The translations under genes and the position numbers were made by a program. The notes below the pieces were generated by a model, which worked only from the letters and a program-made list of their open reading frames with translations, was not told the origin of the DNA and ran no database searches. DNA of 16,480 nt from Chloroflexota bacterium (GTDB taxonomy: Bacteria > Chloroflexota > Dehalococcoidia > SAR202 > UBA11138). Location: contig JADFHV010000008.1 in the NCBI GenBank assembly GCA_022566975.1, forward strand, positions 1 to 16,480, written 5' to 3'. Below, piece by piece: positions 14,623 through 16,480 of the stretch. The stretch's first letter is position 1. Each line of letters begins with the position of its first letter.

Positions 14623-16480
14623 ATGCCCGAGAAGGAAGCCACAGCCCGCATCAAGATCAACAAGCTGCTCGAAGCGGCCGGCTGGCGTTTCTTTCCCAAC
14701 GGCAACGCGCCCGCCAACATCCGCCTTGAACTCAGCGTCACGATCAAATCAGTCGACCTTGACCGGCTTGGCGACGATTTCGAGAAGACCGAGAAGGGGT
14801 TCGTCGACTTCCTGTTGCTCGACGCCAAGGCGTTCCCGCTCATCGTCCTGGAAGCCAAGGCCGAGGACAAGAATCCACTTGTCGGCAAGGAGCAGGCCCG
14901 CAAGTATGCCCGTTCCCAGAACTGCCGCTTCGTGATCCTCTCGAACGGCAACCTTCACTACTTCTGGGACCTCGAACGAGGCAACCCCTACGTCATCACC
15001 TCGTTTCCGACACCCGACTCGGTCATCGGCTACCAGAAGGTCATGCCCGATCCGCAGCGCCTGATTGCCGAGCTAGTGGGTGATGACTACATCGCGCTGA
15101 CTCAGCGCCCAAACTACCAGTCCGAAGCGGCATGGCGCAACGAGGGGGAGCGGCCCGGATACGTCCAGGCCAACCAGCTTCGCTTTCTCCGACCCTATCA
15201 ACTGAAGGCCATCCACAGCCTTCAGGCCGCGCTCAAGGAAGGCAAGGACCGTTTCCTGTTCGAGATGGCCACGGGCACGGGCAAGACCCTCACGGCCGGC
15301 GCCGTCATCAAGCTCTTCCTGCGCTCCGGCAACGCACGGCGCGTCCTCTTTTTGGTCGATCGTCTTGAACTGGAGGAGCAGGCCAGGAAAGCCTTTGCGG
15401 CGCTGTTGGCCGCCGACTTTCAGACGGTAATCTACAAGGAGAACCGCGACGACTGGCACCGAGCGGAAATCGTCGTCACCACGGTGCAATCGCTTCTCTT
15501 CGACAACAAATACCAGCGGCTCTTCTCACCGACCGATTTCGACCTGGTCATCTCCGATGAAGCCCACCGCTCCATCGGCGGCAACGCCCGCGCGGTCTTC
15601 GACTACTTCATCGGCTACAAGCTCGGCCTCACCGCCACACCCCGCGACTACCTCCGCAGATTCGACAGCTCGAATCCGGGCACGCGCGACCCGCGCGAAG
15701 CCGAGCGACGGCTTTTGCTCGACACGTATCGCACGTTCGGTTGCGAGAACAGTGAGCCCACTTACCGCTATTCCCTGATGGACGGCGTGAAGGAGGGCTA
15801 CCTGATCAACCCCACGGTAGTGGACGCCCGCACCGAGATCACCACCGAGCTGCTCTCCGAAGAGGGCTTCGTCGTCTCGTTCACCGACGATGCAGGCGAA
15901 GACCAGGAGGAGGCCTTCAGGCAGCGGGATGTCGAGAGGCGCTTCTTCTCCGACACCACCAACCAGCTCTTCTGTAAGACATTCCTGGAGCACGCCCTGC
16001 GCGATCCGGTCAGCGGCGAGATCGGCAAGTCCATCATCTTCGCCGTCAGCCAGAACCACGCCTCGAAGCTGGCTCAGATACTCAACCAGATGGCCGACCG
16101 CATGCTCCCCGGCAAGTACCAGTCCGACTTCGCCGTCCAGGTTACCTCGCAAATTCCCGACGCCCAGCAGTACACCATCAACTTCGCCAACAACAACCTG
16201 CTCGGTTCGGCCAATTTCCTGCCCGCCTACAAGACCAGCAAGGCCCGCGTCTGCGTGACGGTTGGCATGATGACCACCGGCTACGATTGCACCGACATCC
16301 TCAATCTCGGCCTGTTTCGACCGATTTTCTCGCCCACCGACTTCATTCAGATCAAGGGGCGCGGTACTCGTAAGCACGACTTTCTCGATCAGCTCTTCGA
16401 CGACAGCATCAAAGCAGGCGTGGCGCAGCCGCAGAAGTCCGCCTTCAAGCTGTTCGACTTCTTCGCCAACTTCGAATACT
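14623..16480 (+). CDS. hsdR: Type I restriction enzyme R subunit (HsdR), N-terminal 619 residues, runs off window
   Basis: The motor-nuclease subunit of a type I restriction-modification complex; it translocates and cuts unmodified DNA when bound to HsdM/HsdS. The frame is open from ATG 14623 to the last base. Residues about 1-160 are the PD-(D/E)xK nuclease: Asp62 (GFVDFLLL), Glu77-Ala-Lys79, Gln91 in QARKYA. Then come the helicase motifs: RPYQLKAIHSL (190-200), Walker A ATGTGKT (216-222), DEAH (312-315), TATP (337-340), and motif VI QIKGRGTRKHD (576-586). DGVKEGYLINPTVVDARTEI resembles the EcoEI-type branch. AGGAA lies about five bases upstream. Families run 800-1100 residues, so the C-terminus is missing. 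hsdM and hsdS are not in view; an in-frame stop at 14593 excludes a longer N-terminus. Confidence 0.9.
   Translation, partial: MPEKEATARIKINKLLEAAGWRFFPNGNAPANIRLELSVTIKSVDLDRLGDDFEKTEKGFVDFLLLDAKAFPLIVLEAKAEDKNPLVGKEQARKYARSQNCRFVILSNGNLHYFWDLERGNPYVITSFPTPDSVIGYQKVMPDPQRLIAELVGDDYIALTQRPNYQSEAAWRNEGERPGYVQANQLRFLRPYQLKAIHSLQAALKEGKDRFLFEMATGTGKTLTAGAVIKLFLRSGNARRVLFLVDRLELEEQARKAFAALLAADFQTVIYKENRDDWHRAEIVVTTVQSLLFDNKYQRLFSPTDFDLVISDEAHRSIGGNARAVFDYFIGYKLGLTATPRDYLRRFDSSNPGTRDPREAERRLLLDTYRTFGCENSEPTYRYSLMDGVKEGYLINPTVVDARTEITTELLSEEGFVVSFTDDAGEDQEEAFRQRDVERRFFSDTTNQLFCKTFLEHALRDPVSGEIGKSIIFAVSQNHASKLAQILNQMADRMLPGKYQSDFAVQVTSQIPDAQQYTINFANNNLLGSANFLPAYKTSKARVCVTVGMMTTGYDCTDILNLGLFRPIFSPTDFIQIKGRGTRKHDFLDQLFDDSIKAGVAQPQKSAFKLFDFFANFEY

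Noticed and set aside
15526..16377. Minus-strand open frame (283 codons) opposite hsdR
   Set aside because: Antisense to helicase motifs of hsdR, and a Gly/Val/Glu-rich shadow translation.
1..16480. CRISPR array, tRNA or rRNA genes, insertion sequences
   Set aside because: I saw no regularly spaced direct repeats, no cloverleaf-like or rRNA-like segment, no transposase reading frame and no terminal inverted repeats with target duplications.

Overview
The window is high-GC bacterial DNA (roughly 60-65% G+C by eye) with tightly packed genes. Most starts have clear Shine-Dalgarno sites (GGAGG/AGGAG), and GTG and TTG starts also occur. The mix of genes suggests an environmental heterotrophic bacterium: a DSHG-type malate/lactate dehydrogenase, a bacterial GH15 glycosidase, an EVE-domain protein, a complete heterotetrameric sarcosine oxidase operon and LeuB. 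Intergenic spaces carry C/G-rich hairpins of the 'GTAGGGGCGC' and 'CTTCCCCCTCAAGGGGGAAG' kind. The style reminds me of Chloroflexota (SAR202/Dehalococcoidia-like) metagenome contigs. That is recall, not a computed assignment, and the phylum is uncertain.

Layout. 1-170 (-): 5' half of a cyclophilin-like-fold protein, cut by the window edge. 171-290: divergent promoter region with a strong dyad. 291-1349 (+): Ldh_2-family dehydrogenase. 1374-3203 (-): GH15 glucoamylase/trehalase-like enzyme. 3347-4639 (+): MFS exporter-type transporter, divergent from the GH15 gene. 4696-4752: paired hairpins between convergent genes. 4825-6993 (-): a second MFS protein with an unusual Ala-rich C-terminal tail of about 270 residues. 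7038-7119: nested and competing inverted repeats in a divergent gap. 7166-7642 (+): EVE-domain protein. 7643-7896: hairpin-rich convergent gap. 7897-8994 (-): leuB. 9045-14236 (-): soxB-soxD-soxA-soxG, transcribed in that order towards leuB. 14237-14622: long divergent spacer with half-site repeats and a possible leader ORF. 14623-16480 (+): first 619 codons of a type I restriction HsdR subunit, continuing past the window edge.

How the genes work together. The best-defined unit is soxBDAG. Its genes overlap or nearly abut (gaps of 14, -4 and -8 bases) and encode all four subunits that oxidise sarcosine to glycine with release of H2O2 and a one-carbon unit to tetrahydrofolate. leuB follows after 50 bases on the same strand and could be read through. 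The GH15 and first MFS genes share a 143-base divergent control region. The HsdR gene opens what is probably a restriction-modification locus: hsdM and hsdS are not in the window and may lie to the right.

I do not see a convincing undescribed multi-gene system. The most unusual items are the MFS fusion tail, the overlapping back-to-back promoters on a dyad at 208-253, the competing inverted repeats at 7038-7119 and 7722-7754, and a 22-codon leader-like ORF with an ideal ribosome-binding site just upstream of hsdR.
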